The notes: generated by a model not told the origin, from the letters alone. A DNA stretch of 64,000 nucleotides from Limnochorda sp. LNt (GCF_035593265.1 NZ_CP141614.1:2852001-2916000), one strand, 5' to 3'. Shown: positions 25,027-33,439, counted from the stretch's first letter. Made by a program: numbers and translations.

Positions 25027-25896
25027 TCAACCGAGACGCCGCAACCTCGGATCCAGTAGGTCGCGCAGACCATCACCAAGCAGATTCAGCCCCAGCACCG
25101 TTAATACAATGGCGAGGCCAGGGAACCACGCGATCCAGGGGGCCACCGTCATGTATTGACGGCCACCCGCCAGGATGTTACCCCAGCTCGGCACGCCGGG
25201 GGGAACTCCCACGCCAAGAAAGCTCAGTGACGCTTCGCCCAGAACGGAAAAGGCGAACGTGAAACTGGCCTGAACAATGAGAGGTGACGCAGCGTTAGGC
25301 AGAACGTGGCGCAAGATTACGCGGGTAGAACTGGCGCCAAGCGCCTGCGCAGCCTGGACATACTCTCTCTCCCGTACGATCAGCACTGCACTGCGTACCA
25401 CCCGCGCCACTCTGGGCGTATAGACGATTCCGAGAGCGATCACGACGTTGCCCATGTTTGGCCCTAGAGCGGCCATCAGAGCTATGGCAAGCAAGAGGTC
25501 CGGCAAGGCCATGAGACCATCCATCACGCGCATGATAGGTGAATCCAAGTATCGAAAGTACCCCGCCAGAAGTCCGCAGATCGTCCCCAAAGAGGTTGAC
25601 AGGATGACTACCAGAGCCCCTACCGACAGCGACAGACGAGCGCCAAACAGCACGCGACTGAGCACGTCGCGCCCCAGTTCATCCGTTCCGAAAGGGTGAA
25701 CCGCTGAGGGAGCTTGCAGTCTGTTCAGGGGATTGATCTGTTCTGGCGGGTAAGGAGCGAGCCAGGGAGCCAGAATACCAGAAGCAGTCGCCAGCAAGGT
25801 CAGCATCAAACCCCCAGCTATTAAGCGATGACGACGCGCCCAGCGCACAGCCCTGGAAGGGTCCAAACCCGGGCTTCGAGTCGACAGCATCCCCAA
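25027..25896 (-). CDS. Dpp/Opp-type ABC transporter permease (DppC-like)
   Basis: This inner-membrane permease has an N-terminal helix, the linker NRLQAPSAVHPFGTDELGRD typical of OppC/DppC, five core helices and the EAA-type loop AAQALGASSTRVILRHVLPN. It forms a heterodimer with the upstream DppB-like permease. TTG 25896 or ATG 25890 could be the start. No ATP-binding subunits are encoded in this operon, so shared ATPases encoded elsewhere must energise it. Family-5 transporters of this kind import peptides and also oligosaccharides such as chitobiose. Confidence 0.93.
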   Translation of the reverse strand: MGMLSTRSPGLDPSRAVRWARRHRLIAGGLMLTLLATASGILAPWLAPYPPEQINPLNRLQAPSAVHPFGTDELGRDVLSRVLFGARLSLSVGALVVILSTSLGTICGLLAGYFRYLDSPIMRVMDGLMALPDLLLAIALMAALGPNMGNVVIALGIVYTPRVARVVRSAVLIVREREYVQAAQALGASSTRVILRHVLPNAASPLIVQASFTFAFSVLGEASLSFLGVGVPPGVPSWGNILAGGRQYMTVAPWIAWFPGLAIVLTVLGLNLLGDGLRDLLDPRLRRLG

Positions 25897-25921
25897 CGGT
25901 TTACCGCCCTCTCGGCGCGTC

Positions 25922-26863
25922 TCAGTACTTAATGCGGGGGTCTACGTACACGTACACAAGGTCTACTAGCAAGTTTACCAACACGTAAATCGCGGCGACG
26001 AGCATGATGGTGGCCTGGATCACGGGGTAATCGCGTCGAAGTACAGACGAGACCACAAGTCGCCCGATCCCGGGGATACCAAACACCGTTTCGGTTACCA
26101 CCGCCCCACCCATGAGCCCTGCGAAAGTTAGCGCAACCACGGTTATAATGGGGACCAGCGCGTTTCGCAGAGCATGTTTGAAGATTACGCGCATCATCGC
26201 TAGACCTTTGGCGCGTGCCACTCGCACGTAATCTTCCCGCAGCACATCAAGCATGGCGGAACGAGTAATGCGCGAAATAAGGGCCGAGTTTGGGAACCCG
26301 AGGGCGATTGACGGCAGAACAAAATAGCGAAGGCTGTCGAGGACACCCGAGCGGAGAGGCAGATAGCCTGCCGCAGGTAACCATCCCAGGCCCACCGCGA
26401 CATACAGGATCAGAGTGAGCCCCAGCCAGAACGATGGGACGGAGGCGCCTAGTAGAGCCATCCCCATCACAAGCTGGTCAACTACAGTGCCTCTTCGAAG
26501 TGCAGCGACTACACCAGCCGGCAGTCCAATCATAATGGCTACTAGTAACGCCATTCCTGCGAGGAGCAGGGTCGGTTCTGCGCGTTCCAAGAGGATGTCC
26601 GACACGGGTCTCTGCGCGAAATGGGAGATCCCCAGGTCTCCTCGTATCATCCTACTAAACCAGGCCACAAACTGTACCATGAGGGGACGATCGAGCGCCA
26701 GCTGCTGTCGCAAACGCTGCACGTCTTCCACCGTGGCGTTAGGTCCGAGCATGACGCTGGCCGGGTCTCCTGGGGCCAGATGAATGAGTAGAAAGGCTAC
26801 GACTGCGACTACGAGCAGCACTACTATCAGCGATAACAGCCGGCGCCCGATGTATTGCAACAA
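25922..26863 (-). CDS. Dpp/Opp-type ABC transporter permease (DppB-like)
   Basis: Six membrane segments follow a short N-terminus (MLQYIGRRLLSLIVVLLVVA), with the family hallmarks FLLIHLAPGDPASVMLG near residue 30 and the EAA loop YVRVARAKGLAMMRVIFKHA. The TTG start at 26863 has GAGGGG about 10 bases upstream. It lies between the binding protein and the DppC-like permease with short gaps, in one transcription unit. Confidence 0.93.
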   Translation of the reverse strand: MLQYIGRRLLSLIVVLLVVAVVAFLLIHLAPGDPASVMLGPNATVEDVQRLRQQLALDRPLMVQFVAWFSRMIRGDLGISHFAQRPVSDILLERAEPTLLLAGMALLVAIMIGLPAGVVAALRRGTVVDQLVMGMALLGASVPSFWLGLTLILYVAVGLGWLPAAGYLPLRSGVLDSLRYFVLPSIALGFPNSALISRITRSAMLDVLREDYVRVARAKGLAMMRVIFKHALRNALVPIITVVALTFAGLMGGAVVTETVFGIPGIGRLVVSSVLRRDYPVIQATIMLVAAIYVLVNLLVDLVYVYVDPRIKY

Positions 26864-26898
26864 GACCTATCGTCCCCTCATATACGACAATTACGACT

Positions 26899-28464
26899 TC
26901 ACCGCTGGAGCCCAACATTCCAGAAGTTGGGCCACGGCGACGCCCACATGTTCACGAGGCGGGCCGTACCGATGTCGAACAGCACCTCCTCGCCCACCCG
27001 GATTGCCGGCACCTCTTCGTAAATGAGCTCCTGGAGCTGGTTCCAAAGTTCGAGTCGACGTGCGTGATCCATCTCCGAGTTGAAGGCCTGCAGCAGACGG
27101 TTCTTCTCGGGGCTATCCCACCAGCCCGGATACTCGCTGCCAAAGATGGTGATTAGCGAAGGATCGGGCACGAAGGCATGGCCCGTTACGAACGCGTCAT
27201 AGGCGTCGGGTTTGCTTCGGCGGTCGAGCAGTGTGGCCCAGTCATATATCTGCAGGTCAACGTTGAACCCCGCCTGTTGCCACTGGGCGGCCACCACCGT
27301 AGCTATCTTGTAGATGTAGTCATATTCCGTAGTGGCGATCAGGCGAATCGGTTCGCCGCGGTAGCCTGCCCTCCCCATCAGTTCTCGAGCGAGCGCTCTG
27401 TTCTTCTGGTTGTAGTAGTGCGCTCCCGCCTTAGAATACCAGGGGGTGCCCGGAGGATAATACGACGGCTCGAGCCGATAAAACGTCGGCAACCCATAGG
27501 CCGCTGCAAGAATTGGCTGCATATCGAGGGCGGCCTGAGCCGCTTGCCGGAGTGTTTGGTTTGCCATCAAGCCTTGCTTCTTGTTGAAGATTACCCATCC
27601 CCACTGGCCTGGTTGAATAGTGAAGGCCTTAACGTTAGGATTCCGCTGGACCTCTGGATAGCTTTCCTTGGTAATCTGAATAGCGTAATCATAGTCACCA
27701 GTCAGAATGCCTGCAAGCCGGCTTCCGGCCTCGGGCACCGGATAGAACTCTATTGCGTCGAGGTAACCGACCTTACTTCCCGCAAACCCGCTCGGCTCAT
27801 CTGATCGAGCCGCATACTGCTCAAACCGTACGAGGCGGATGCGGTAGTCGCGCCGCCACTCCTCAAACCGATAAGGGCCGGTGCCGACGTACTCCGATAT
27901 TGGCTGGTCGCCGAAACGCTCGACAACCGACTTAGGATAGATGGCCGCTGCCGTATTTTGGAAAGCGAGGAAGGCAAGGAGCGGGGCGAACGGCTGTCGG
28001 AGATGAAGCACGACCGTATACGGACCCTGGGCTTCCACTCGGTCGATGTACTGAAACGCAATGCGGCCTCGGCTTGCCACCCGACCCCACCGACTCAAAG
28101 AGGCCACAACGTCCTCAGATGTCATTTCCTTGCCGTTATGAAATCGAACGCCCCGTCGCAACTGGATGGTATATGTTCGTCCGTCCGGGCTGATCTGGTA
28201 AGACTCTGCCAGCATCGGGCGAATCTCGTACTTCGCGTCGAACGCGAAGAGCTGCTCGAAGATGTGCTGCGCAATCATGCTAACCAAGTCAGAAGGTACC
28301 ATTTGGATATCCAGATTCGGAGGTTCGCCTATGGTTGCCACCCTCAGAGTGCCGCCGGAGGGAATCTCGGCGGCAGCTTGCGCTTGCGCAACCATAGCGG
28401 TTAGGCTTGCCGTCAGGACGAGAATCGCCACGATGGTACCTCGACACACGGGATGACAGGTCAT
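26899..28464 (-). CDS. Family-5 extracellular solute-binding protein
   Basis: This is the secreted receptor of the ABC importer. A signal peptide (residues 1-30, TIVAILVLTASLTAMVAQAQ) is followed by the SBP_bac_5 start GGTLRVATIGEPPNLDIQ. Later motifs include YTIQLRRGVRFHNGKEMTSE and VVLHLRQPFAPLLAFLAF, both diagnostic of the family. There is no lipobox cysteine, so it may stay anchored by an uncleaved helix or be periplasmic if the cell has an outer membrane. Family-5 receptors bind peptides, nickel, opines and chitin oligosaccharides; the operon context favours a chitin-derived amino-sugar acid or N-acyl-D-amino acid. Confidence 0.93.
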   Translation of the reverse strand: MTCHPVCRGTIVAILVLTASLTAMVAQAQAAAEIPSGGTLRVATIGEPPNLDIQMVPSDLVSMIAQHIFEQLFAFDAKYEIRPMLAESYQISPDGRTYTIQLRRGVRFHNGKEMTSEDVVASLSRWGRVASRGRIAFQYIDRVEAQGPYTVVLHLRQPFAPLLAFLAFQNTAAAIYPKSVVERFGDQPISEYVGTGPYRFEEWRRDYRIRLVRFEQYAARSDEPSGFAGSKVGYLDAIEFYPVPEAGSRLAGILTGDYDYAIQITKESYPEVQRNPNVKAFTIQPGQWGWVIFNKKQGLMANQTLRQAAQAALDMQPILAAAYGLPTFYRLEPSYYPPGTPWYSKAGAHYYNQKNRALARELMGRAGYRGEPIRLIATTEYDYIYKIATVVAAQWQQAGFNVDLQIYDWATLLDRRSKPDAYDAFVTGHAFVPDPSLITIFGSEYPGWWDSPEKNRLLQAFNSEMDHARRLELWNQLQELIYEEVPAIRVGEEVLFDIGTARLVNMWASPWPNFWNVGLQR

Positions 28465-28518
28465 TCTCTCGAGCCCTCCTTTGCTACAAGCGGTAGTCCA
28501 TATCCCCGTAGCACTACA

Positions 28519-29643
28519 CTACAACCTTGCGGCCACCCCCAAGAGCCTGTCTACCACCAGCTCGGCCTCACCCTCCTCTAAAGTCATGGGATTGATGTAA
28601 ACCCCGTCCTCGCCTTCGAGCGTCACAGCGATGGCAGGATCTCCAGCCAGAAGCGCATCTCGCACTGCTGCTGCCCAGCCCAGGGCACCCGGTTTACGTA
28701 CTAGTGCACGAGGGATCGGTTGCCCGGCCTCGTTGGGGAAGGTCCGAATGGCCTGCAGTCCGAGGCCTCCCGCCTCAACACGCTCAATGACTAGGCGTAC
28801 CTGGCGCTCACACCACTGAAGTCGAGCGGCATGATCCATCTTTACGTAACGCTCGACAGCAGCCATTAGGCCAGCTAGCTCTTCGCGGCCTACTTTCAAC
28901 ATTCGCCCGATGCCATAGGTCGGAAATCCTGTTTCGGCTATCGCTTCTACAAACTGTCTGCGCCCCAGCACCAGTCCCGTAGATTGTGGCCCTCGCAGGT
29001 CCTTGCCACCGCTGAAAACCGCCGCATCCGCCCCCGCCTGCGTCAGCGACCAGAGGTTCTCTACCGGCGGAAGCTGCGCTGCGGCATCTACGACGACAGG
29101 CACTCGGTGGCGGCGGGCAACCTCAATCACCGCTTTCAAGGGCAACGCACCAGGAGCAGTCCACCCCGACATGGTGTAGAAGATAGCCACCGTTCGTTGG
29201 GTGATGGACGCCTCCAGTTCATCCACGGTCGGCGGGTCGATAGTGTTTGGGTAGCCCACCTCAACGAGGCGAACGCCCAATTGTCGCACAGCCCAGTCGT
29301 ACGGGTTTCGGTGTGCCCTGTAAACCACGACCTCAGAGTTAGCAACTTCTTCAGACTTGAGCCATCGGAAGGGCTTTCCAAAGCGTAGCGATACAGCAGC
29401 AGCCGCCGCAAGATAGAGCCCCGCGGCGCACCCGCACGTGACGTATGCGCCTTCGTTCCGAGTGAGCTCGGCGATACGGGCGTGTACCCGGGCCTGGAAG
29501 TCCTGGATGCGAGTAAAGGAGGAAGCCGCCGATACCATGGCCTCAATGACCTCGCGCGGCATCCGTGACCCACCAAATACAGTATAGGTCCCGGCCGCGT
29601 TGACAAGCCGCGGCATCCCGAGATCCGCGTAGATGTCTCGCAA
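28519..29643 (-). CDS. SelA-like PLP-dependent ammonia-lyase (D-glucosaminate/D-amino acid type)
   Basis: This fold-type I PLP enzyme is related to selenocysteine synthase SelA and D-glucosaminate-6-phosphate ammonia-lyase DgaE. The Schiff-base lysine is K214 in FSGGKDLRGPQSTG, the pyridine-contacting aspartate is D186 in VVVDAAAQLPP, and CGCAAGLYLAAAAAV matches the N-terminal phosphate-cup region. TTG 29643 has GGAGG 8 bases upstream. With RidA next door the likely chemistry is alpha,beta-elimination of ammonia or water from a D-amino acid, giving an enamine/imine that becomes a 2-keto acid. Acting on D-glucosaminate it would give 2-keto-3-deoxygluconate, the substrate of the upstream kinase. 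Confidence 0.85.
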   Translation of the reverse strand: MRDIYADLGMPRLVNAAGTYTVFGGSRMPREVIEAMVSAASSFTRIQDFQARVHARIAELTRNEGAYVTCGCAAGLYLAAAAAVSLRFGKPFRWLKSEEVANSEVVVYRAHRNPYDWAVRQLGVRLVEVGYPNTIDPPTVDELEASITQRTVAIFYTMSGWTAPGALPLKAVIEVARRHRVPVVVDAAAQLPPVENLWSLTQAGADAAVFSGGKDLRGPQSTGLVLGRRQFVEAIAETGFPTYGIGRMLKVGREELAGLMAAVERYVKMDHAARLQWCERQVRLVIERVEAGGLGLQAIRTFPNEAGQPIPRALVRKPGALGWAAAVRDALLAGDPAIAVTLEGEDGVYINPMTLEEGEAELVVDRLLGVAARL

Positions 29644-29691
29644 GCCGCTTCCTCCCTTGCTTCCCGATCAGCCACAGTGATGGTGTGACCG

Positions 29692-30150
29692 TCACCCAAT
29701 GGCGACAATCAGTTCCACCTCCACCGGGATCCCAAACGGGAGTTCACTTGTGCCGATGGCAGTTCTTGCATGCTTTCCAGCATCACCGAAGACGGCTTCC
29801 AACAGTTCGGAAGCACCATTAATCACAAACGGCTGACGACCGAACCCGGTCGCGCTGCGTACCCATCCCGTCAACTTCACGACGCGGCGGACTTCTGACA
29901 GGGAACTGAGTTCGGCCTTAAGTACCGCAAGAGCGTTCAACGCCGCCAGGCGTGCGGCCGCATAGCCCTGTTCTTCCGAGAGGTCAGCCCCCACAACCCC
30001 CTGATACGCTGGCTTCCCGTCACGTATCGGCCCCTGACCGGAGACAAAGACCAGCTTACCTACGACTATGGCCGGCACATACGCTGCCACAGGCGCTGGA
30101 GGTGAAGGCAACGCCAATCCGAGTTGGGCTAGACGCTCCTCCGGCGACAT
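29692..30150 (-). CDS. RidA/YjgF-family enamine/imine deaminase
   Basis: Rid proteins hydrolyse reactive enamine and imine intermediates released by PLP-dependent lyases. The family core is visible: GKLVFVSGQGPIRDG, the active-site arginine R129 in HARTAIGTSELPFG and the following glutamate in IPVEVELIV. The length (152 aa) and the N-terminal extension suggest the Rid subgroup with ~150 residues. It lies 48 bases upstream of the PLP lyase, supporting a dedicated role in completing that reaction to the keto acid. Confidence 0.92.
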   Translation of the reverse strand: MSPEERLAQLGLALPSPPAPVAAYVPAIVVGKLVFVSGQGPIRDGKPAYQGVVGADLSEEQGYAAARLAALNALAVLKAELSSLSEVRRVVKLTGWVRSATGFGRQPFVINGASELLEAVFGDAGKHARTAIGTSELPFGIPVEVELIVAIG

Positions 30151-30233
30151 CTCGTTACCCCGCTTTCGCAGTTTCGGTTTAGCCCCTGATTCCCGAAGCC
30201 CATCTTCTTGGCGCGTTTGATGCGGACCACCAA

Positions 30234-31223
30234 TCAGCGCCTATCCCGGGGGCCGCCCGTGAGCAGAGCGTTGAGCTCCTCTCGGCTGATAAGGAGCAGG
30301 TCGCCCCAGCGAGCCTGGGCCATGGCCGCCAGGGCGCACCCCTGTTGCAGCCCCCGCTCCAGGTCCCCGGCCAGGTACCCATCGAGCAGTCCGGCCGCGA
30401 ACGCGTCACCCCGTCCGATACGGTCCACGATCTCGCCCCGATAGGCACCCGCCGCCAGCTGCCGCTGGCCGTCCCAGGCGACGGCTCCCTCCGCTCCCCG
30501 GGTCAGGACCACCACCCGTGCCCCCATGGCCTCCTGCAGCCCCCGCAAGGCCCGCTCGTCTCCGTCGAGACCGAAGACCACCGCGGCGTCCTTGCGCGAG
30601 CAGATCAGCAGATCCACTCGCCCCGCAAACAGGCGCTTCAGCACCTCACGAGCCCGCTCGGGTGCCCACAGCCGTGCCCGATAGTTGACGTCCAGGCTCA
30701 CTCGAAGGCCCCGGGCCCTGGCCTCGGTCACCGCCGCTTCCACCGTCTGGAGGGGGCCCTCTCCCAACCCGGGCGTGATGCCGGTAAAGTGCATCAGCTC
30801 GAAGGACTCCAGCCCGTCCCACCGGATGGCCTCCGGCGCCAGGCCGGCGAAGCTCGACTGACCCCGGTCGTACCAGACCTGCACGTCCTCCGGCGTGATG
30901 CCCGTCTCGGTGAAGTAGAGGCCCACCCGGCCCTCCTCGGCCCAGACGACCCGGCTCACGTCGACCCCGGCTGCGGCCAGCGCGCCGACTACCCGGCGGC
31001 CCAGCGGGTTGCGGGGGAGCCGGGAGATCCAGCAGGCCCTGCGTCCCAGGCGGGCCAGAGCGACGGCCACGTTGGCCTCCGTGCCCGCCACGCTCACGTA
31101 CCATGCCGCCGCCTGCTCCAGCGTCCACCCGTGCGGCGGGTAAAGGCGGATCAGGGCCTCCCCCAGCGTCACCACGTCCGCCGCGCCTGCACTGTCCGTC
31201 ACGTCCACGCCTCCCACTCTCAC
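30234..31223 (-). CDS. kdgK: PfkB-family sugar kinase, probable 2-keto-3-deoxygluconate kinase
   Basis: This cytosolic ribokinase-family enzyme has the N-terminal TLGEALIRLYPP, sugar-site GTEANVAVALARLG, and C-terminal ATP/catalytic motif GRGDAFAAGLLDGYLAGD with the catalytic aspartate (GRGD replaces the usual GAGD). N-terminal GEALIRL and internal NYRARLW resemble KDG kinases. Product would be KDPG for the Entner-Doudoroff aldolase, which is not in this window. Its GTG start overlaps the IclR stop as GTGA, so it is translationally coupled to the regulator. Base composition is as GC-rich as the chromosome, unlike downstream genes. Confidence 0.82.
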   Translation of the reverse strand: MRVGGVDVTDSAGAADVVTLGEALIRLYPPHGWTLEQAAAWYVSVAGTEANVAVALARLGRRACWISRLPRNPLGRRVVGALAAAGVDVSRVVWAEEGRVGLYFTETGITPEDVQVWYDRGQSSFAGLAPEAIRWDGLESFELMHFTGITPGLGEGPLQTVEAAVTEARARGLRVSLDVNYRARLWAPERAREVLKRLFAGRVDLLICSRKDAAVVFGLDGDERALRGLQEAMGARVVVLTRGAEGAVAWDGQRQLAAGAYRGEIVDRIGRGDAFAAGLLDGYLAGDLERGLQQGCALAAMAQARWGDLLLISREELNALLTGGPRDRR

Positions 31224-32086
31224 CTATCGGCACCCGCCCGTGGCGGCTTCGGCTCGCCCGCGTAGCCCATGTCCCGCGAGATGGCCCGCGCCACGTCGGC
31301 CACCAGACGCCCCAGGGACTCCACCTCCCCGGGTGTCACCGAGAAGACGGGTCCGGAGCAGCTGATGGCCGCGGCCACCTGGCCCGTGTGGCGGTAGACG
31401 GGCGCCCCGACGCAGCGGATGCCGTCCTCGTTTTCCATGTCGTCGATGGCGTAACCCCGGGCGCGGGTCGCGGCCAGCTCTTCGAGCAGCGCCTCGGGGG
31501 TCGTCAGCGTGTTGCGGGTGCGGGCGACGAAGCAGGACCGCGCCAGGATGGCCCGGGTCTGCTCGGGCGCCAGGGCGCTCAGGATGGCCTTGCCCAGGGC
31601 CGTGCAGTAGGCAGGGCTGCGGGTGCCGACGAAGGAGGCCATCCGCAGGTTGGCCGGCGAGTCCAGCTTGTCGATGTAGACGACCTCCGTGCCGTCCAGC
31701 ACCGCCATGTGCACCGTCAACCGCGTGCGGTCCCGCAGCTCGATCAGGTAAGGGCGTGCCACGTCACGCAGGTCGAGCCGCGCCAGCACCCGGCCCCCCA
31801 GCTCCAGCAGCCGCAGGCCGAGCCGGTAGCGGGTGCTGTCGGGGCTGAGCTCGACGAGTCCCAGGCGCCGCAGCGTGCGGATGAGCCGGTGGACCGTGGC
31901 CTTATGAAGCCCGGTGGCCCGGGCCAGCTCGGAGATGCCGGCCTCACTCTGGGCCAGCGCGTCCAGCAGCTGCACCGCCCGCTCCACGGCGTGGACCGAA
32001 GGGCCGCCCCTTTCGGATTCCTCTGCGACAGGCGGCTCGTCGCCGCGACGCACCGGCTCGCTCGCCAGGGATGGAGTGTCTCGCAT
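31220..32086 (-). CDS. IclR-family transcriptional regulator (KdgR-like)
   Basis: An N-terminal winged helix (VHAVERAVQLLDALAQSEAG, LARATGLHKATVHRLIRTLR) and the IclR effector domain (PANLRMASFVGTRSPAYCTA, LGKAILSAL, ENEDGIRCVGAPVY) are complete. The ATG at 32086 has AGGAG at 7-base spacing. It leads the operon that continues with KDG kinase, RidA, PLP lyase, Dpp transporter and deacylase. IclR proteins often sense the pathway intermediate; KdgR senses 2-keto-3-deoxygluconate, and a KdgR-like dyad covers this gene's own ribosome site (32090-32103). Confidence 0.9.
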   Translation of the reverse strand: MRDTPSLASEPVRRGDEPPVAEESERGGPSVHAVERAVQLLDALAQSEAGISELARATGLHKATVHRLIRTLRRLGLVELSPDSTRYRLGLRLLELGGRVLARLDLRDVARPYLIELRDRTRLTVHMAVLDGTEVVYIDKLDSPANLRMASFVGTRSPAYCTALGKAILSALAPEQTRAILARSCFVARTRNTLTTPEALLEELAATRARGYAIDDMENEDGIRCVGAPVYRHTGQVAAAISCSGPVFSVTPGEVESLGRLVADVARAISRDMGYAGEPKPPRAGADR

Positions 32087-32089
32087 TAT

Positions 32090-32103
32090 GAAACTCCTGT
32101 TTC
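32090..32103. promoter_or_regulatory. KdgR-like operator overlapping the iclR ribosome-binding site
   Basis: GAAAC-TCCT-GTTTC is a perfect 5-bp dyad, within the wider TGAAA-N6-TTTC form typical of KdgR boxes. The spacer contains the AGGAG Shine-Dalgarno of the regulator on the minus strand, so binding would act as autoregulation. Confidence 0.55.
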
Positions 32104-32122
32104 GCTCTCTTGGCCGAGAGCG
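32103..32122. promoter_or_regulatory. 7-bp inverted repeat in the iclR leader
   Basis: CGCTCTC and GAGAGCG are separated by TTGGCC. It could fold as an RNA hairpin just upstream of the ribosome site or be a protein-binding dyad. Confidence 0.4.
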
Positions 32123-32138
32123 ACTTCGACGCCCGGGG

Positions 32139-32163
32139 CGGTTTCCCTCTTTCAACGAAACCG
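32139..32163. promoter_or_regulatory. Second GTTTC/GAAAC dyad upstream of iclR
   Basis: CGGTTTC (32139-32145) and GAAACCG (32157-32163) form a perfect 7-bp inverted repeat with an 11-base spacer. The half-sites match those of the 32090-32103 dyad, consistent with a second site for the same IclR-family protein. Confidence 0.55.
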
Positions 32164-32336
32164 TCCTCAGGAGACAATCATCGGGGCGACTGCCGACGGC
32201 GTCGGGCCGCCGGATGGGGTCATCGGGTAGATGCCGCGCACGAAACGCAAACGGTTATCGAGACCGCCACAGCGGGAAAGCGGCAGGCGGGCCGCGCGAG
32301 GGGAGCCGGTCCCTCGTGCGGCCATGCGCCGTGGTC

Positions 32337-32828
32337 TCAGCCCAGCAGCCTCGGCTTGCCGAGCAGCGCCCGCAATGTCATCAGCTTGCCGTAGTGGTAG
32401 CCGCGATGGAAGACGTGGAAGGCCAGGCGGTTGCCGAGGGTATCGGTGCGGCCGGCAGCGGTCTCCACGGTGCGCGCGAGGTCACCGGCACAGAGATCCA
32501 GCACCCGGTCGTTGACCTCCCGGAAGAGCCGGATCACCTCGTCTCGTGAAGGCAGGTCGCCCTCACCCGACGTGCCCCTGGCGAAGAGGGTGCTCCACGC
32601 CTTCGGCAGGTCGACCGCCATCCCCGCCCGCCGGGCCAGCCGGGCGTCGCTCAACGCCACGTGCCCCACCTGCCACAGTGCCGGGGCCAGGCCGTGCGGG
32701 CGAGCCCGTAACTCGTCGTCGCTCATATCGTCCAGTGCCGCCAGCAGTCCATCGGCGCTCAGGCGGAGCATGCCGGCCAGGATGGTGCCGGCCGAGGCGC
32801 CGGCGTCCTGCGGTCCTCGCTCGTGCAT
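32337..32828 (-). CDS. DinB-family four-helix protein (first of three)
   Basis: The protein has the DinB/YfiT layout: a metal-ligand histidine in WQVGHVALSDARL and the C-terminal pair in FHVFHRGYHYGKLMTLRALL. Such proteins are mononuclear metal-binding four-helix bundles, some of which are thiol-dependent transferases or hydrolases. ATG 32828 has AGGAG 9 bases upstream. It is divergent from the VOC gene. Substrate unknown. Confidence 0.82.
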   Translation of the reverse strand: MHERGPQDAGASAGTILAGMLRLSADGLLAALDDMSDDELRARPHGLAPALWQVGHVALSDARLARRAGMAVDLPKAWSTLFARGTSGEGDLPSRDEVIRLFREVNDRVLDLCAGDLARTVETAAGRTDTLGNRLAFHVFHRGYHYGKLMTLRALLGKPRLLG

Positions 32829-32980
32829 CGCAGGTCTCCTCCCCTTCCCGGGCGAAACGCCTCTCGAGGCTGGTACCGTGTCGCTTCACCGGCGGGAGCC
32901 GCGATCCTGGCCCCCGCCGGACGGGTCGAGCTTGGCTCGCAATGGCTCACCCAGATCCTGAGAGGAGCGGAGCAGGCCCG

Positions 32981-33352
32981 ATGGCGGAGCACTCCATCGT
33001 CCACGTCGAGCTCTCGTCGACCCATCTGGCCCAGAGCCAGACCTTTTACCGGGCCCTCTTCGGCTGGCAGAGCCAGCCCATGGGCGCCGACTACGTCGTC
33101 CTCTCACCGCCGTCGGGGCCGACGGGCGGCCTCACCCCGGTCGGCGGCTCCGTCAGGCCGGGCGACGTGGTGATCTACGTCTCCACGCACGACATCCCGG
33201 CCACCCTGGCCAGGGTCAAGGCGCTGGGAGGCAGGGTCGTCCAGCCGGAGACGGAGATCCCCGGGGTCGGGTGGTACGCGCTGTTTCACGACCCCAGCGG
33301 CAACCTGGTGGGGCTCCTCAAGGCCGCGGGCCCGGGGCAGGAGCCGGGTTGA
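32981..33352 (+). CDS. VOC (glyoxalase/bleomycin-resistance-fold) protein
   Basis: A single VOC domain carries two beta-alpha-beta-beta-beta units: HVELSSTHLAQSQTFYRALF then GWQSQPMGADYVVLSP, and DIPATLARVKALGGRVVQPE followed by GWYALFHDPSGNLVGLL. It resembles the CFP30B-like group of one-domain VOC proteins. ATG 32981 has GGAG about 8 bases upstream. Metal-dependent lyase, dioxygenase or drug-binding functions are all possible in this fold. Confidence 0.87.
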   Translation: MAEHSIVHVELSSTHLAQSQTFYRALFGWQSQPMGADYVVLSPPSGPTGGLTPVGGSVRPGDVVIYVSTHDIPATLARVKALGGRVVQPETEIPGVGWYALFHDPSGNLVGLLKAAGPGQEPG

Positions 33353-33410
33353 CCGAGCCGGAGCTTCGACAGCGTTTTCGTCTCGTTACACATCCTTCAC
33401 GCGCGGGGGC

Positions 33411-33439
33411 TTGCACGGTTGTCACTGCCGTGGTAGTGT
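33411..33439 (+). promoter_or_regulatory. Sigma-A-type promoter in the 33.4-kb intergenic region
   Basis: TTGCAC (33411-33416), a 17-base spacer and TAGTGT (33434-33439) make a reasonable promoter upstream of the small frame at 33513. Confidence 0.5.

Noticed and set aside
28519-29643. Annotation as L-seryl-tRNA(Sec) selenium transferase SelA
   Set aside because: It lacks the usual SelA length (about 460 aa) and the N-terminal tRNA-binding domain, and sits with RidA, a transporter and a deacylase rather than selB/selC.
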